Source: Bacillus sp. SM2101 (GTDB taxonomy: Bacteria > Bacillota > Bacilli > Bacillales > SM2101). Taken from it: DNA of 64,000 nt. Below, piece after piece: positions 62,889 to 64,000 of this stretch (positions within the stretch are counted from its first letter, which is position 1; every line of letters starts with the position of its first letter). A program made the translations under genes and the position numbers. Where the stretch lies: positions 1 to 64,000 of the forward strand of contig NZ_JAEUFG010000016.1 of assembly GCF_018588585.1 (NCBI RefSeq), written 5' to 3'. The notes under the pieces are model-generated. The model worked only from the letters and a program-made list of their open reading frames with translations. It did not search any database and was not told where the DNA came from.

Positions 62889-63563
62889 TTAATACTTCTG
62901 AACGTGTAATCCCTCTCCTTCTTTCCATTCTGCGTATAGTATTTCTGAATACTTTGTTGCACCGTGAACTTGAATTTGCCCTTGAAGCCACTTTGTATCG
63001 AAGCCAACCTCCTCTAAATTTTCCCATAGCACTTCCCCGTCACTAATTAGTGTGTTTGAAAGTACAACATTTTCTTTAGATAAATTCATATCACCACGTG
63101 TGGGAGCTGCATATTTGGATTTTTTAAGCACGTTAACAGTTCCATCTGTTTCTAGTAATGCGTATTCAACTTCCCGAATAGAGAATGCATCCTTTGTTCG
63201 TAGAAGGTGCTGTAATTGATTAATATCAAGTTTATTTTTCTTTAATTCATTGTAATTAATTTGTCCTTTGTTAATAACGATTGATGGCTTACCTTCAAGA
63301 AAAGCTCTTGTTCTCTTCCATTTTTGAGTGATCATTTCCATCGTGTAAATTAATAACCCCCAAATTGCAACCGAATAAATAATTTGCCCTAACCCTGTAT
63401 TCTCATCAAATAGTGCGTTTCCAACTAATTCGCCGAGGACAAGTGCAGATATGAAATCAAAAGTTGTAATTTGAGTGATTTGTGATTTCCCTAACATTTT
63501 TGTGACCAAAAATAACGCAATAAAGCCAAAAAAAATCTCGATTGTAATATGATAATAATCCAT
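62889..63563 (-). CDS. DUF421 (YetF-type) membrane protein
   Basis: 224 residues from the ATG at 63563, ten bases after AAAGGTG. Three N-terminal membrane segments (FFGFIALFLVTKMLGKSQITQITTFDF, ALVLGELVG, ...SVAIWGLLIYTM), then the DUF421 cytosolic domain (RAFLEGKPSIVINKGQINYNELKKNKLDINQLQHLLRTKDAFSIREVEYALLETDG pattern). It is a paralogue of the 2Duf protein at 44109-44969 but lacks the DUF1657 tail. Function unknown; YetF-type proteins sit in the spore or cell membrane. Confidence 0.88.
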   Translation of the reverse strand: MDYYHITIEIFFGFIALFLVTKMLGKSQITQITTFDFISALVLGELVGNALFDENTGLGQIIYSVAIWGLLIYTMEMITQKWKRTRAFLEGKPSIVINKGQINYNELKKNKLDINQLQHLLRTKDAFSIREVEYALLETDGTVNVLKKSKYAAPTRGDMNLSKENVVLSNTLISDGEVLWENLEEVGFDTKWLQGQIQVHGATKYSEILYAEWKEGEGLHVQKY

Positions 63564-64000
63564 GTTATGCACACCTTTATATATGAATCAAAAAATATGC
63601 TGCTTATAGTTAACTAGGTATTATGCAATTGCTATTAGTGGATATGTTTTTTAATAAATTTTGTTACTAACGTGACAATATTATAGCGGCAAAAAATGAT
63701 TTGTTAGCTGTTTGACATCATTTTTATGTTAATGTTTAAGTACGAAAAATTACAATCAATGCAAAAATACTTTATAAAAAAAATATTTAATTGTAACTTC
63801 TTAAGTCAGAAACAGCGTTTCAAAATGACAAGGGTATGTACGAATGATTATTAAGAACGTCGCTCTGCTATTCCTATAAGTTCATTATTATGATGTACAG
63901 ACAGGGATTTTTTATGATCTTTTCAAAGGCTTTATTTTGGAGTAGACGAATAGTAAGGCACTTTTTATTAATTTTATGAAAAGGAACAGGGAGATAAAGA
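63564..64000. other. Right-end intergenic region
   Basis: About 440 bp of AT-rich DNA at the window edge. No gene recognised; GAACAGGGAGATAAAGA at the very end could be the ribosome-binding region of a gene beyond the window. Confidence 0.35.

Noticed and set aside
62734-63027. Minus-strand frame of 97 codons overlapping the DUF421 gene
   Set aside because: It overlaps the end of the well-supported DUF421 gene in another phase and has no ribosome binding site or plausible protein composition; it does not supply the missing TetR DNA-binding domain.

Overview
The window comes from the chromosome of a low-GC, endospore-forming member of the Bacillaceae. The evidence is AT-rich DNA, strong AGGAGG-type ribosome binding sites, frequent TTG and GTG starts, and many sporulation genes. 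Gene order closely follows the Bacillus subtilis opp-spx-mecA-coiA-pepF-yjbH...fabI-cotO...yjcA-yjcZ-spoVIF-yjcD segment. No rRNA, tRNA, CRISPR array or intact insertion sequence was seen.

Left part (1-26.3 kb) is the housekeeping and stress block. It holds the end of the oligopeptide transporter (oppD, oppF), a secreted glycoside-hydrolase-like protein, spx, a TerC-family protein, mecA, cardiolipin synthase, coiA, pepF, and a minus-strand pair for the ClpXP adaptor SpxH and a truncated haemoglobin. Next come a lytic transglycosylase, a CYTH protein, yjbL, the small alarmone synthetase gene with NAD kinase and a pseudouridine synthase, prpE, a RodA-like SEDS protein, mgtE, a CPA2 antiporter, and fabI behind a FapR-like operator. 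Spx, MecA and SpxH all act around ClpP proteolysis.

Middle part (26.4-45.2 kb) is a spore block. It contains cotO, a CotI/CotS-type kinase-like gene, cotSA-cotS plus an acidic partner, a second CotSA-like glycosyltransferase (YtcC type) divergent from a nucleotidyltransferase (YtdA type), several unrecognised cysteine-rich, acidic or coiled-coil proteins, and a DUF1360 gene. It ends with a complete seven-gene spoVA2mob-type operon: DUF1657, YhcN/YlaJ lipoprotein, spoVAC, spoVAD, spoVAEb, DUF1657, and a DUF421-DUF1657 (2Duf) protein. That operon type is known to raise spore wet-heat resistance.

Right part (45.3-64 kb) is mixed: divergent thioredoxin-like and glutaredoxin-like genes, a YnjBCD-type ABC importer, a TVP38 / CDP-alcohol phosphotransferase / flavin disulfide-reductase-like operon, yjcZ, a Crp/Fnr regulator divergent from spoVIF, a striking protein with 27 Met-Pro heptads and an Sm-like tail, the UvrD-family helicase YjcD, a metallo-beta-lactamase-fold hydrolase, a decayed TetR regulator and a second DUF421 protein.

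The most conspicuous unexplained structure is a dispersed, non-coding repeat of about 115-165 bp with imperfect inverted ends, present in at least 17 intergenic positions in both orientations and in various states of decay. It looks like a MITE family and accounts for much of the long intergenic DNA.
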